A DNA stretch of 64,000 nucleotides, taken from Limiplasma sp045540635. GTDB taxonomy: Bacteria > Bacillota > Clostridia > Christensenellales > Aristaeellaceae. Positions within the stretch are counted from its first letter, which is position 1; every line of letters starts with the position of its first letter. The translations under genes and the position numbers were made by a program. Under the pieces are notes generated by a model. The model saw only the letters and a program-made list of their open reading frames with translations, was not told the DNA's origin and did no database searches. Location: positions 1-64,000 of the forward strand of contig JAZQHO010000213.1 in the NCBI GenBank assembly GCA_045540635.1. Reading direction: 5' to 3'. Positions 1 through 7,343 of this stretch are shown here, one piece after another.

Positions 1-23
1 CCTGCATGTGTTATGCCAGTGCT

Positions 24-1172
24 TTAGGCCAACTGCTTAGCCAGCTGAGCAATGTCAGCCTTGTTTTCTTCGCTGAGAGCGGAGCGGATGGTGACAACCT
101 CCTCCAGAACGGTCAGATTCTTGCTGCCTTCCAGCATGCCGCGCATCACCTTGGCGGCGTTGGGAGCCCAAGTGCCATTCTCCATCAGAGCGATGGTGCG
201 GTTCTGATAGTTGCGTTCAGTCAGATGATGGATGAAGGTTTTCATATAGTGGAACACATCGTTATTGTAAGTGGAGGAAGCCAGCACCAGCTTGGGGTAA
301 CGGAAGGCGTCCTCAACGGTCTCGGCCTGATCGCAGCGGGCCAGATCGTGCAGAGCTACCTTCACGCCCAGCTTCTCCAGCTCGTCCGCCAGTAACTGGG
401 CAGCTTTGCCGGTGTTGCCGTAGATGGAGGCGTATGCAATGGTGACGCCCTCATTTTCGGGGGTATAGGTCGTCCACAGCTGATATTTACCGATGTAGTA
501 AGCCAGATCCTCCTTGAGCACGGGGCCATGGAGCGGACAAATGGTCTGGATCTCCAGCCCTGCCGCCTTCTTGAGCAGCGCCTGTGCCTGTGCGCCGTAC
601 TTGCCAACAATGCCGAAGTAGTAACGGCGTGCTTCGCAGGCCCAATCTTCCTCCACATCCAGTGCGCCGAACTTACCGAAAGCATCGGCAGAGAAAAGCA
701 CTTTCTCGCTGCTTTCGTAGGTAACGAGCACCTCCGGCCAGTGCACCATGGGAGCGGCCACAAACGTAAGGGTATGGCTGCCCAGAGCCAGCGTGCTGCC
801 CTCTGCGGCTACGATACGGCGATCGGCATACTCCAGCCCGAAGAACTGGTTCATCATGGTAAAGGCCTTGGCAGAAGCCACCACAGTGGTCTGGGGATAA
901 GCCGCCATGAAGGCAGCAACGCTGCCGGAGTGGTCGGGCTCCATGTGCTGCACCACCAGATAATCGGGCTGCCTGTCGTCCAGCTCTGTGCGCAGATTCC
1001 CCAGCCACTCATCGCAGAAGCGGCTGTCCACGGTATCCATTACGCAGGTCTTTTCATCAAGGATCACATAAGAGTTATAGGCCATGCCGTTGGGTACAAC
1101 ATACTGGCCTTCGAACAGGTCGATCTCGTGATCGTTAACACCGATATAGCGGATATTTTCTGAAATGTACAT
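24..1172 (-). CDS. Flavodiiron protein (A-type flavoprotein, FprA/ROO family)
   Basis: Predicted cytoplasmic 382-residue enzyme that reduces O2 to water and/or NO to N2O, normally fed electrons through rubredoxin. The N-terminal metallo-beta-lactamase-like domain carries the di-iron signature H76-x-E78-x-D80-H81 (HMEPDHSG). From about residue 254 a flavodoxin domain binds FMN, with an IAYASIYGNTGKAA phosphate-binding loop. Length is typical of the minimal two-domain family without a fused rubredoxin. The frame extends further upstream, but the ATG at 1172 is chosen because AAGGAG lies 7 bases before it and homologues begin about there. It lies downstream of a flavin reductase-like gene and a MarR regulator on the same strand, which suggests an oxygen/NO-response group. 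Whether O2 or NO is the main substrate cannot be told from sequence. Confidence 0.93.
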   Translation of the reverse strand: MYISENIRYIGVNDHEIDLFEGQYVVPNGMAYNSYVILDEKTCVMDTVDSRFCDEWLGNLRTELDDRQPDYLVVQHMEPDHSGSVAAFMAAYPQTTVVASAKAFTMMNQFFGLEYADRRIVAAEGSTLALGSHTLTFVAAPMVHWPEVLVTYESSEKVLFSADAFGKFGALDVEEDWACEARRYYFGIVGKYGAQAQALLKKAAGLEIQTICPLHGPVLKEDLAYYIGKYQLWTTYTPENEGVTIAYASIYGNTGKAAQLLADELEKLGVKVALHDLARCDQAETVEDAFRYPKLVLASSTYNNDVFHYMKTFIHHLTERNYQNRTIALMENGTWAPNAAKVMRGMLEGSKNLTVLEEVVTIRSALSEENKADIAQLAKQLA

Positions 1173-1216
1173 ATGTATTCTCCTTTGCTTGCTCCCGTGC
1201 GGGAGGGATCGCTCAA

Positions 1217-1245
1217 ATGATACCATGTTCTGTGCGCAGATACAA
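1217..1245 (-). promoter_or_regulatory. Possible sigma-A promoter of the flavodiiron gene
   Basis: Read on the minus strand, TTGTAT and TATCAT are separated by 17 bases and sit 45 bases upstream of the chosen start. Both boxes are imperfect, so this is a moderate call. The gene could also be read through from the flavin reductase gene. Confidence 0.4.
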
Positions 1246-1259
1246 GACAAAAGAAACTG

Positions 1260-1877
1260 TCAATTACCCCGTGCAGCCGCGCCGATCTCCACACCGGGCT
1301 TAATGCGCTGCGCAGGCTCATGCCAGCTGCCCAGCCAGCGGCCATCCCAGCTCCAGTATTCCTCGCCCTGCGCAGTGCGCACTGCACCCACAGCCTCCAG
1401 CAGTTGCGCCGGTGACAGGCTGAGATCCAGCAAAGCCTCATCCTTCAGCGTATTGCGGATATGGCAGATGAAAACCACACAATCCTCCTCGTTGGTGGCA
1501 AGCTCCCGCTCCACCTGCAGCTCAAAGCTGAAGGGGCTGGAGCTGAGAACGGGTACATCCAGCACCGCTCCCTTCTCCCACTGAACAGGCACCTGCATTT
1601 TGTCAGCATCACGTCCGTCTGCGGTGCCGAAGTAGTCAGCCAGCGGCAGATTATCCTCCACCACCAGATTGGCAGTGAACACACCCGTTCGCCGAATGTT
1701 GCTCAGGGTGCGCTTTGAGCCGCCGATGGCGCAGATCACTCCCAGCTGATCCAGCCAGCAATAGCTGAACCAGCAAAACAGACCGAAATCCGGCGTTCCG
1801 TCCTCGTTGCGCGTACCATATACAAACAGTGTCTGCGGACAGAAATCGTTGGTGGCAGGTACCGATACTTTTTTCAT
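1260..1877 (-). CDS. Flavin reductase-like domain protein
   Basis: A 205-residue protein resembling the FMN-binding split-barrel flavin reductase family. The N-terminal half has the segments TRNEDGTPDFGLFCWFSY and ICAIGGSKRTLSNIR, in the position where these proteins bind FMN, followed by a TGVFTANLV strand. Such proteins reduce flavins or accept electrons from NAD(P)H in the cytoplasm; the exact donor and acceptor are unknown. It overlaps the upstream MarR gene by four bases (ATGA), so the two are probably translationally coupled, and it precedes the flavodiiron gene. A GGAGAGGGG-type ribosome-binding site precedes the start. A role in supplying reduced flavin or electrons to the flavodiiron protein is inferred from position only. 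Confidence 0.82.
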   Translation of the reverse strand: MKKVSVPATNDFCPQTLFVYGTRNEDGTPDFGLFCWFSYCWLDQLGVICAIGGSKRTLSNIRRTGVFTANLVVEDNLPLADYFGTADGRDADKMQVPVQWEKGAVLDVPVLSSSPFSFELQVERELATNEEDCVVFICHIRNTLKDEALLDLSLSPAQLLEAVGAVRTAQGEEYWSWDGRWLGSWHEPAQRIKPGVEIGAAARGN

Positions 1878-2311
1878 GGTTCCCCTCTCCCTTCAAGATT
1901 GGCAAGAATACGTTGCAGATAGTTCTCCAGCTGGAGGATCTCTTCCGGCTTGAACCCACGGTAATACAGGGCGTTCATCTCGTCGGACAAGCGATCGTAT
2001 TCCTCCTGCAAGCCGCGAGCCTTGTCGGTAAGACAGATCAACTGGGCACGGCGATCGGTAGGAGACGGCTTTCGCATAACAAGGCCGCTCTGCTCCATCC
2101 GATCCAGCATAGAGGTAAGGGTGGTGTTCGCCAGACTGGTCTGAGATGATAACCGGCTGATGGTGATGCCGTCCTGCTGCCAAAGCACGTACAGAATACG
2201 CCCCTGTGCGCCGTTGAAGGCATCGATATCTGCTTCCGAGAGCATACGGTCAAACAGGCGCATCCCCACCTGTTTGATGCGGGATATGAGATAACCGCCT
2301 TGGGTTTTCAT
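1874..2311 (-). CDS. MarR-family transcriptional regulator
   Basis: A 145-residue winged-helix regulator. The HTH region around residues 50-75 (ITISRLSSQTSLANTTLTSM) and the wing (GLVMRKPSPTDRRAQLICLT, with the family's conserved D-R-R) are clear. MarR proteins bind palindromic operators as dimers and are usually released by small aromatic or oxidising ligands. It is the first gene of a three-gene minus-strand group with the flavin reductase-like protein and the flavodiiron protein. A perfect 12-base palindrome lies inside its own promoter, so autoregulation is likely. The inducer is unknown; oxidative or nitrosative stress would fit the neighbours. Confidence 0.93.
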   Translation of the reverse strand: MKTQGGYLISRIKQVGMRLFDRMLSEADIDAFNGAQGRILYVLWQQDGITISRLSSQTSLANTTLTSMLDRMEQSGLVMRKPSPTDRRAQLICLTDKARGLQEEYDRLSDEMNALYYRGFKPEEILQLENYLQRILANLEGRGEP

Positions 2312-2338
2312 GCTCCACCTCCAATATTCTCTGATAGG

Positions 2339-2368
2339 ATATTACTATATAGTAGTATATATTGTCAA
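2339..2368 (-). promoter_or_regulatory. Promoter with embedded palindromic operator for the MarR operon
   Basis: On the minus strand TTGACA (2368-2363) and TAATAT (2344-2339) are 18 bases apart. The perfect palindrome TACTATATAGTA at 2343-2354 lies between and against the -10 box, where a bound MarR dimer would block RNA polymerase. The palindrome is seen directly; its use as the MarR operator is inferred. Confidence 0.6.
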
Positions 2369-2436
2369 GAGGAAGTGCTTGTTCCATGTACCAAATCGTG
2401 CTACCATAAAACCAATACGAGAGGGAGTGAAAACAG

Positions 2437-2922
2437 ATGGAGAGGCAATACACCCGCATCGACAGTGTGCGCGCTGTGCTGGATGCAGCCATCAAAGCCA
2501 TGCCGGACGAAGAAAAGAAACGCTGTGCCTATGTACACCTCTATGGTACCGGTCAGGCTGCCGCATTTCTGACCATGAAACGCGGCGGGGACAGACAGAC
2601 CGCCGAGCTGGCAGAGATCGCGGGGATGCTGCACGATTATGCCAAATACACAGAGGGTAGCAAGGTGGAGCATGCCGAACGCTCTGCCCGGAGTGCCGAA
2701 ACGCTGCTGAGAGAGCTTGGCGAGTTTTCAGATGCAGAGATCCGGCTGATCTGCAACGCCATCGCCACCCACAGCGACAAGGATGTGACCGGCTCGCCCT
2801 TCGATGAGGTGCTCAAGGATGCCGACGAAATGCAGCATTATTTCCGCAACCCGGTAGAAGAGCACTATTTCCGCAAGGAGCGGGTGCAAAAGCTGCTGGA
2901 GGAGTTTCACATCCGGGCATAG
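2437..2922 (+). CDS. HD-superfamily metal-dependent phosphohydrolase
   Basis: A 161-residue small HD-domain protein. Metal-ligand candidates are H34, the H66-D67 pair (LHDYAKY), H112 (ATHSDKD) and D128/D130 (LKDADEMQHY), in the usual HD order. The family hydrolyses phosphomonoesters or nucleotide phosphates in the cytoplasm; the substrate cannot be deduced. It resembles the YqeK/predicted-HD group more than (p)ppGpp hydrolases, but that assignment is loose. It is transcribed divergently from the MarR gene, with 125 bases between the two starts, so it may respond to the same regulator. A GAGGGAG ribosome-binding site precedes the ATG. Confidence 0.82.
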   Translation: MERQYTRIDSVRAVLDAAIKAMPDEEKKRCAYVHLYGTGQAAAFLTMKRGGDRQTAELAEIAGMLHDYAKYTEGSKVEHAERSARSAETLLRELGEFSDAEIRLICNAIATHSDKDVTGSPFDEVLKDADEMQHYFRNPVEEHYFRKERVQKLLEEFHIRA

Positions 2923-3076
2923 AAAAAGCACCACATCGAATGATAGCAGCCCTGTGTCCCCTCTCCCCCACGGCTTTGGGGGAAGCGGCAGTGCGGCCAA
3001 TGGTGTGGTAACGGAAGTGGCAAATCATCAGCAGCAAATGCCGCTGCAGCGAACAACGGCTATATCTGCATAACAG

Positions 3077-3106
3077 AAAAACCACCGCAGCACTGCGGTG
3101 GTTTTT
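3077..3106 (-). terminator. Intrinsic terminator of the tRNA-Ser transcript (possibly bidirectional)
   Basis: A 9-bp stem ACCACCGCA/TGCGGTGGT with a 4-base loop is flanked by A-run and T-run, directly after the 3' CCA of tRNA-Ser(GCU). The flanks would also allow it to end the HD-gene transcript on the plus strand. Confidence 0.85.
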
Positions 3107-3107
3107 C

Positions 3108-3198
3108 TGGCGGAGAAGGAGGGATTTGAACCCTCGCTGCACTTTCGCACACTACTCCCTTAGCAGGGGAGCCCCTTCGGCCACTTGGGTACTTCTCC
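3108..3198 (-). tRNA. tRNA-Ser (anticodon GCU)
   Basis: Cloverleaf on the minus strand. Acceptor GGAGAAG pairs with CTTCTCC, the discriminator is G and CCA is encoded. The anticodon stem CTCCC/GGGAG holds the loop CTGCTAA, giving anticodon GCU. A long variable arm, as expected for serine, and the T-loop GGTTCAAAT are visible. It is the second of two serine tRNAs read from one promoter. Confidence 0.96.
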
Positions 3199-3237
3199 AT
3201 GTGGACGGCCTGTATGCCCTTTGCTTCGAAAAGAAGC

Positions 3238-3326
3238 TGGCGGAGAGAGAGGGATTCGAACCCCCGGTACCTTTCGGTATCACTGGTTTTCAAGACCAGC
3301 GCCATCAACCGCTCGGCCATCTCTCC
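3238..3326 (-). tRNA. tRNA-Ser (anticodon UGA)
   Basis: Acceptor GGAGAGA pairs with TCTCTCC, followed by G and encoded CCA. The anticodon stem CTGGT/ACCAG holds loop CTTGAAA, giving anticodon UGA. A variable arm (TACCGAAAGGTA) and T-loop GGTTCGAAT are present. It is first in the two-tRNA transcript, 39 bases upstream of tRNA-Ser(GCU). Confidence 0.96.
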
Positions 3327-3347
3327 ATGCTTGAACCAGCGTTGATT

Positions 3348-3376
3348 ATTATAGCACAGCACCCATGGTTCGTCAA
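3348..3376 (-). promoter_or_regulatory. Promoter of the tRNA-Ser pair
   Basis: On the minus strand TTGACG and a perfect TATAAT are separated by 17 bases, 22 bases before the first tRNA. Confidence 0.85.
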
Positions 3377-3473
3377 TCCCTTTTTGTATATTTGCAGCAA
3401 TTTCTTTTTCCATCCACTGCTCTCCGGGCGGTGCAGCGCACTTATGGCGAAATTGTAAAATACTGATTTTCCT

Positions 3474-3501
3474 TTGCACATAAGGCGTATTATGTTATAA
3501 T
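3474..3501 (+). promoter_or_regulatory. Promoter of the PucR-type regulator gene
   Basis: TTGCAC and perfect TATAAT with 16-base spacing, 45 bases upstream of the TTG start at 3547. Confidence 0.75.
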
Positions 3502-3546
3502 AAGAACAGCCGTGCCACATAAGCGGCAACGAGAGGAGCGCCTGCA

Positions 3547-4614
3547 TTGTATATTGAGAAGCGACACATACGCAAGATCACCAAAGTGTTCGAAAGTCTA
3601 AGCATACCGCTCAGGCTGGTGGATGCTTCCGGGCAGTGCATCGCACCGGAGAACGGCAACGCTTTTGCAATGCCCGATACGGTGCTTTCCCCCTCCATCA
3701 ATCATAAGGTGGGGCGTTTTCTGTGCCGCGGGCTGGATATGAATCCCCCTGTGTATCTGGTTACAGAAAGCAGCGGCACCAGCGTGGAGGATCTTCTCAC
3801 CGTTGCCGATGCCATGCTGATGACCATGCTCAAAAGCAGCTACTCTATCTCCAGCCTGTCGGATGTATACCGCAGAGTGCTCCGGCAGGAACTAAGCAGT
3901 ATGGAGATCGGCAGCCATGTAAGCGAGCACCAGATCACCGTAGATATGAAGCGCTGCGTGCTGCTCTTCCGCTTTGAAAACCCTGTCAAGAGCGCCTACA
4001 CCCTTCTGGGCGAGCTGATGCCGCTTTCCGAAAGCGATGTGCTGGTGGATATGAACCACTCCAGCGCCGTTCTTATCAAAGACATGCAAGGCGTTGACGG
4101 GCTGGACGATCTGAACCAGTACGCCCTTGCGGTGCGCGAGACCGTATTGGAGGAGACAGGCCACGGCGTGAGCGTTGGCATTGGCGAAGAAAAGAATACC
4201 CTCATGCAGTTAGGGGAAAGCTATGCCGAAGCCAAGCATGCGCTGGAGGTGGGCTACCTGTTCCACCCGGACGAGCCCATCTACATCTACAGCCGCCTGC
4301 TGCTGGAGCGCTTCCTGATGGGCATACCGCAGGAGGATTGTCAGCACTTCCACTCGCTGCTGTTCAACCGCAGAACCAACAAGCTTTTCAACGAAGAAAT
4401 GCTGCAAACCATCGATATGTTTTTCCGCAAGGATCTGAACCTTTCCGATACCGCCCGCCAGCTGTTCATCCACCGCAACACGCTGGTGTACCGGCTGGAC
4501 AAGGTGCAGCGCCTCACCGGTCTGGACCTGCGGCACTTCGACGATGCAGTTACCTTCAAGATCCTCAACGAGCTCAGCAAGTGCGGCAAGGATAAGCCCG
4601 CCGCCATCGAATAA
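3547..4614 (+). CDS. PucR/CdaR-type transcriptional regulator
   Basis: A 355-residue regulator. The C-terminal 60 residues hold the PucR-family helix-turn-helix (LSDTARQLFIHRNTLVYRLD), with the family's RNTLxYRL core. The middle (about 180-290) resembles the degenerate GGDEF-like domain of CdaR proteins (VSVGIGEEKNTLMQLGESYAEAKHAL). The N-terminus may be a small sensory domain. Translation probably starts at TTG 3547: GAGAGGAG lies 6 bases upstream and no better ATG is available. Related proteins respond to sugar acids, purines or stress, but the ligand here is unknown. The CtpA-like protease follows after 27 bases, so the two may be co-transcribed. Confidence 0.88.
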   Translation: MYIEKRHIRKITKVFESLSIPLRLVDASGQCIAPENGNAFAMPDTVLSPSINHKVGRFLCRGLDMNPPVYLVTESSGTSVEDLLTVADAMLMTMLKSSYSISSLSDVYRRVLRQELSSMEIGSHVSEHQITVDMKRCVLLFRFENPVKSAYTLLGELMPLSESDVLVDMNHSSAVLIKDMQGVDGLDDLNQYALAVRETVLEETGHGVSVGIGEEKNTLMQLGESYAEAKHALEVGYLFHPDEPIYIYSRLLLERFLMGIPQEDCQHFHSLLFNRRTNKLFNEEMLQTIDMFFRKDLNLSDTARQLFIHRNTLVYRLDKVQRLTGLDLRHFDDAVTFKILNELSKCGKDKPAAIE

Positions 4615-4641
4615 AACCGAAAAAAGAGAGGTATACAACAC

Positions 4642-5895
4642 ATGAAGCATTCCCCCAAGGTCTTTAGCAAGATGCTGATGCTCATCATCTGCCTGATGCT
4701 GATGCTCACCAGCTGCTCCCTTTTGCCCACCAGCCTGAGCCAAGTGGTTGGCGACATTCTCTCCTCCGACGATGATAAGGTGACGATCTCCCGGGAGGAA
4801 TACGAGCTGCTGCAGAGCTACAAGCAGCTTTCCGAGATGATGGAGATCGTGGATCAGTTCTACTACCAGGAGCCCGACCACGAGGCCATGATGGACGGCG
4901 CAAGCATGGGCCTGCTCTATGGTCTGGACGATCCCTATACCTACTACTACACCCCCGAGGACTATGCTGCCATGTGGGAAGAGGATGAAGGCGAATATGC
5001 CGGCATCGGCATCCAGATCATGGGCAACTACTCCACCGGTCTGTGCACCGTCAGCCGTGTTTTTCTGGACAGCCCCGCCATGGAGGTAGGTCTGCTCAAG
5101 GGCGATATTCTGACCCGCGTAGAGGATATCGACGTGAACGCCACCACCCTGCAGGATGCCGTAGACGTGATGCGCGGCGAAGTGGGGCAGCCTGTAAGCA
5201 TTCAGGTGATGCGCGGCGACCAGCTGCTGGATTTCGTAGTCACCCGTCAGGTTGTGCATGTCAACTGGGTCAACTCCACCATGCTGGAGGGCGATGTGGG
5301 CTACATTTCCCTCTACGAATTCAGCGGCGATTGCAGCGTTGCCTTTGAGGAGCACTTCAACAAGCTGCTGGAGGCCGGTGCCAAGGCACTGATCATGGAT
5401 CTGCGCGACAACCCCGGCGGCTGGGTGGATGATGCCGTCCGCGTTGCCGATCTGTTTATGGATAAGGGCGTTGTTGCCACCCTCAGCTACCGGGACGGCA
5501 GCGGCGAAACCTACAAGACCGCCGATGGTGCCAACACCATCCCGCTGGTGGTGCTGGTAAACGAGAACTCCGCTTCTGCCAGCGAGATCCTCTCCGGTGC
5601 GCTGCAGGATCGCGATCGTGCCACCATCGTGGGCGTACAGACCTACGGCAAGGGCGTTGTGCAGTATGTGCTGCCCGTTGGCAATAGCGGCGCAGGCATG
5701 CAGCTGACCGTTGCCCAATACTTTACCCCCAACGGCAACGAGGTGCACAAGATCGGCATCGCGCCCGATGTGGTGGTGGAAATGCCAGAGGAGCAGAAGA
5801 GCATGTTCTTCGAGATCGGCGACCTGACCGATGCCCAGCTCAACGAAGCCTACCGCATCGCTCTTGACATGCTGGCAGGCACTCAGGTAGAATAA
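4642..5895 (+). CDS. S41 C-terminal processing peptidase (CtpA/Prc-like) lipoprotein
   Basis: A 417-residue exported serine protease. The N-terminus is a lipoprotein signal with lipobox LTSC, so it should be anchored on the outer face of the membrane. A PDZ-like domain (about 110-200: GIGIQIMGN, FLDSPAMEVGLLKGDIL) is followed by the S41 catalytic core with the serine region NENSASASEILSGAL and the lysine in TYGKGVVQ, the Ser/Lys dyad of the family. Such proteases trim envelope proteins or, in sporulating Firmicutes, take part in signalling. It follows a PucR-type regulator. Its last 32 bases contain the promoter of the next operon. Confidence 0.93.
   Translation: MKHSPKVFSKMLMLIICLMLMLTSCSLLPTSLSQVVGDILSSDDDKVTISREEYELLQSYKQLSEMMEIVDQFYYQEPDHEAMMDGASMGLLYGLDDPYTYYYTPEDYAAMWEEDEGEYAGIGIQIMGNYSTGLCTVSRVFLDSPAMEVGLLKGDILTRVEDIDVNATTLQDAVDVMRGEVGQPVSIQVMRGDQLLDFVVTRQVVHVNWVNSTMLEGDVGYISLYEFSGDCSVAFEEHFNKLLEAGAKALIMDLRDNPGGWVDDAVRVADLFMDKGVVATLSYRDGSGETYKTADGANTIPLVVLVNENSASASEILSGALQDRDRATIVGVQTYGKGVVQYVLPVGNSGAGMQLTVAQYFTPNGNEVHKIGIAPDVVVEMPEEQKSMFFEIGDLTDAQLNEAYRIALDMLAGTQVE
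5864..5893 (+). promoter_or_regulatory. Promoter inside the 3' end of the CtpA-like gene
   Basis: TTGACA and TAGAAT with 18-base spacing. The -10 box touches the stop codon of the upstream gene. It would start a leader of about 190 bases ending in an intrinsic terminator before the TM1266-like gene. Confidence 0.65.
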
Positions 5896-5899
5896 AGCA

Positions 5900-6044
5900 T
5901 ACAAACACGCGCTCAGCCGCCAAAGCCAAGCGGCCACGTGAAGCCCAGGAGGCTGAGTGCTGTTGGAATACTCCGGGTTGCGGGTGCGGGGCTGTGTTCC
6001 TTCGCCCAAGATAGGAAGGAGGCGCTGTTTATGCTGCAATCCTT
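5900..6044 (+). ncRNA. Structured leader RNA, candidate riboswitch of unidentified class
   Basis: Between the promoter and a terminator lies about 145 bases with clear base-pairing. An outer 10-bp helix joins GCGCTCAGCC (5910-5919) to GGCTGAGTGC (5951-5960) with one wobble, enclosing a CCGC/GCGG hairpin. Farther on TTCCT and AGGAA form another hairpin. CTGTTGG (5960-5966) and GGGTTGC (5975-5981) could each pair with parts of the terminator's left arm and loop (GCAACCCAACAG, 6057-6068), a possible antiterminator. I compared it by eye with TPP, cobalamin, FMN, Moco, THF and SAM consensus motifs and did not find a convincing match. Confidence 0.55.
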
Positions 6045-6087
6045 ATCACCGTAGAAGCAACCCAACAGTTGCATTCTGCGGTGATTT
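6045..6087 (+). terminator. Intrinsic terminator/attenuator upstream of the TM1266-ABC operon
   Basis: A long stem pairs ATCACCG-TAGAA-GCAAC with GTTGC-TTCTG-CGGTGAT (one bulged A), loop CCAACA, followed by five T. It lies 27 bases before the next start codon, so it should control entry into the operon rather than only end the previous one. Confidence 0.8.
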
Positions 6088-6114
6088 TTGGTTTCACAAA
6101 AGGAGGCTGTGGGT

Positions 6115-6378
6115 ATGATGGAAGAGAGGCTTGGTTTTATCGGCATTGTGATGCAAAACCGCTCTGCTGCCGAAAGCGTCAACCGGATCATCAGTGCATA
6201 TGCGCACATGATCCGCGGCCGGATGGGTATCCCCGATCAGGACAGCGGAGAAGCTGTGATCGGGCTCATTGTACGCGGTGGCAACGACGAGCTGGGCGCC
6301 ATGACCGGCAAACTGGGCAATCTGCCCGGCGTACAGGTTAAAAGTGCGCTGACCGCCTCCAAAGAAAAGAAAGGATGA
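6115..6378 (+). CDS. TM1266-like putative regulator (iron-only hydrogenase system regulator family)
   Basis: An 87-residue protein resembling the TM1266 family: RLGFIGIVMQNR at the N-terminus and VIGLIVRGGNDELGAMTGKLGNLPGVQVKSAL at the C-terminus form a small ferredoxin-like, NikR-C-terminal/ACT-type fold. The family name reflects frequent linkage to FeFe-hydrogenase maturation genes; its biochemical function is not established. It probably senses a small ligand or metal. The ATG at 6115 is preceded by AAGGAGG at an 8-base spacing. It is the first gene of an operon with an ABC importer, behind a leader-terminator. Confidence 0.8.
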   Translation: MMEERLGFIGIVMQNRSAAESVNRIISAYAHMIRGRMGIPDQDSGEAVIGLIVRGGNDELGAMTGKLGNLPGVQVKSALTASKEKKG

Positions 6379-6383
6379 TTTTG

Positions 6384-7343
6384 ATGAAGAAATTTGTTTC
6401 TCTTTTGATGGTTCTGATGCTTACCCTGTCCCTCTGCAGCTGTGCCGCTGCCGAGCCGGTTGCCAATGTAGCCGCCCTGAAGGGTCCCACCGCCATGGGT
6501 ATGGTCAAGATGATGAACGATGATGCCGGTGCCACTTGGAACTTCGGCATTGCCGCCGCTGCCGATGAGATCGCTCCCAAGCTGATCCAGGGCGAACTGG
6601 ATATCGCTGCTGTGCCCGCCAATCTGGCTGCCACCCTGTACAACAAGACCCAGGGCAAGGTGCAGGTGCTGGCCATCAACACGCTGGGCGTGCTGTATAT
6701 CATCGAAAACGGTGAGACCGTTCAGTCCATCGAGGATCTGAAGGGCAAGACCATCTATTCTGCCGGTCAGGGCGCTACCCCCGAGTATGCCCTCAACTAC
6801 ATCCTCAAGGAAAGCGGCATCGATCCCGTGAACGATGTGACCATCGTTTTCAGCAAGGAGCACACCGAGTGCCTCAACGCCCTGCTGAATGGCGAAAATG
6901 CCGTTGCCCTGCTGCCCCAGCCCTTTGTGACCACTGCCATGACCAAGGCCCCCGGCGTGCGCATCGCGCTGGATCTGAATCAGCTCTGGGCCGATGTGCA
7001 GGAGGGCAAGGAGAACCCCAGCGCCCTGCTGACCGGCGTTGTGGTAGCCCGTACCGAGTTTATCCAGAACAACCCCGAGGCTGTAAGCGCCTTTATGGAT
7101 GCCTACGCCGCCTCCGTGCTCTATGCCAACGAAAACGTTGATGAGACCGCTGCCCTCATCGGCAGCTACGAGATCGTGCCCGAAGCCGTTGCCAAGGCTG
7201 CTCTCCCCTATTGCTGCATCGTGATGATCGAGGGCGAGGAAATGCAGCAGAAGCTCTCCGGCTACCTGCAGGTGCTCTTTGACCAGAACCCCGCCTCTGT
7301 TGGCGGCTCCATGCCCAATGAAGACTTCTACTTCCAGCGCTAA
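6384..7343 (+). CDS. NitT/TauT-type ABC transporter substrate-binding lipoprotein
   Basis: A 319-residue exported protein with a lipoprotein signal (lipobox LCSC about residues 14-17). The body fits periplasmic-binding type II proteins of the NMT1/SsuA group (LIQGELDIAAVPANLAATLY, ALLNGENAVALLPQPFV). These capture small molecules such as sulfonates, nitrate, bicarbonate or thiamine-pyrimidine precursors; the ligand here is not decidable. ATG 6384 is preferred over ATG 6375 because AAAGGA is then 8 bases upstream and the signal peptide is compact. It is followed by its permease (26-base overlap) and ATPase, making a complete importer. Confidence 0.88.
   Translation: MKKFVSLLMVLMLTLSLCSCAAAEPVANVAALKGPTAMGMVKMMNDDAGATWNFGIAAAADEIAPKLIQGELDIAAVPANLAATLYNKTQGKVQVLAINTLGVLYIIENGETVQSIEDLKGKTIYSAGQGATPEYALNYILKESGIDPVNDVTIVFSKEHTECLNALLNGENAVALLPQPFVTTAMTKAPGVRIALDLNQLWADVQEGKENPSALLTGVVVARTEFIQNNPEAVSAFMDAYAASVLYANENVDETAALIGSYEIVPEAVAKAALPYCCIVMIEGEEMQQKLSGYLQVLFDQNPASVGGSMPNEDFYFQR

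Noticed and set aside
4210..6039. 609-codon open frame on the minus strand opposite the CtpA-like gene
   Set aside because: It is antisense to a well-supported S41 protease and part of the PucR-type regulator, has His/Gln/Ala/Gly-rich composition typical of reversed GC-rich coding, and has no ribosome-binding site or family motif.
5900..6044. Cobalamin, TPP or Moco riboswitch assignment for the TM1266 leader
   Set aside because: Only short look-alike strings are present (for example GAAGCCCAGGAG); the conserved core elements of each class in the right order and spacing are missing.
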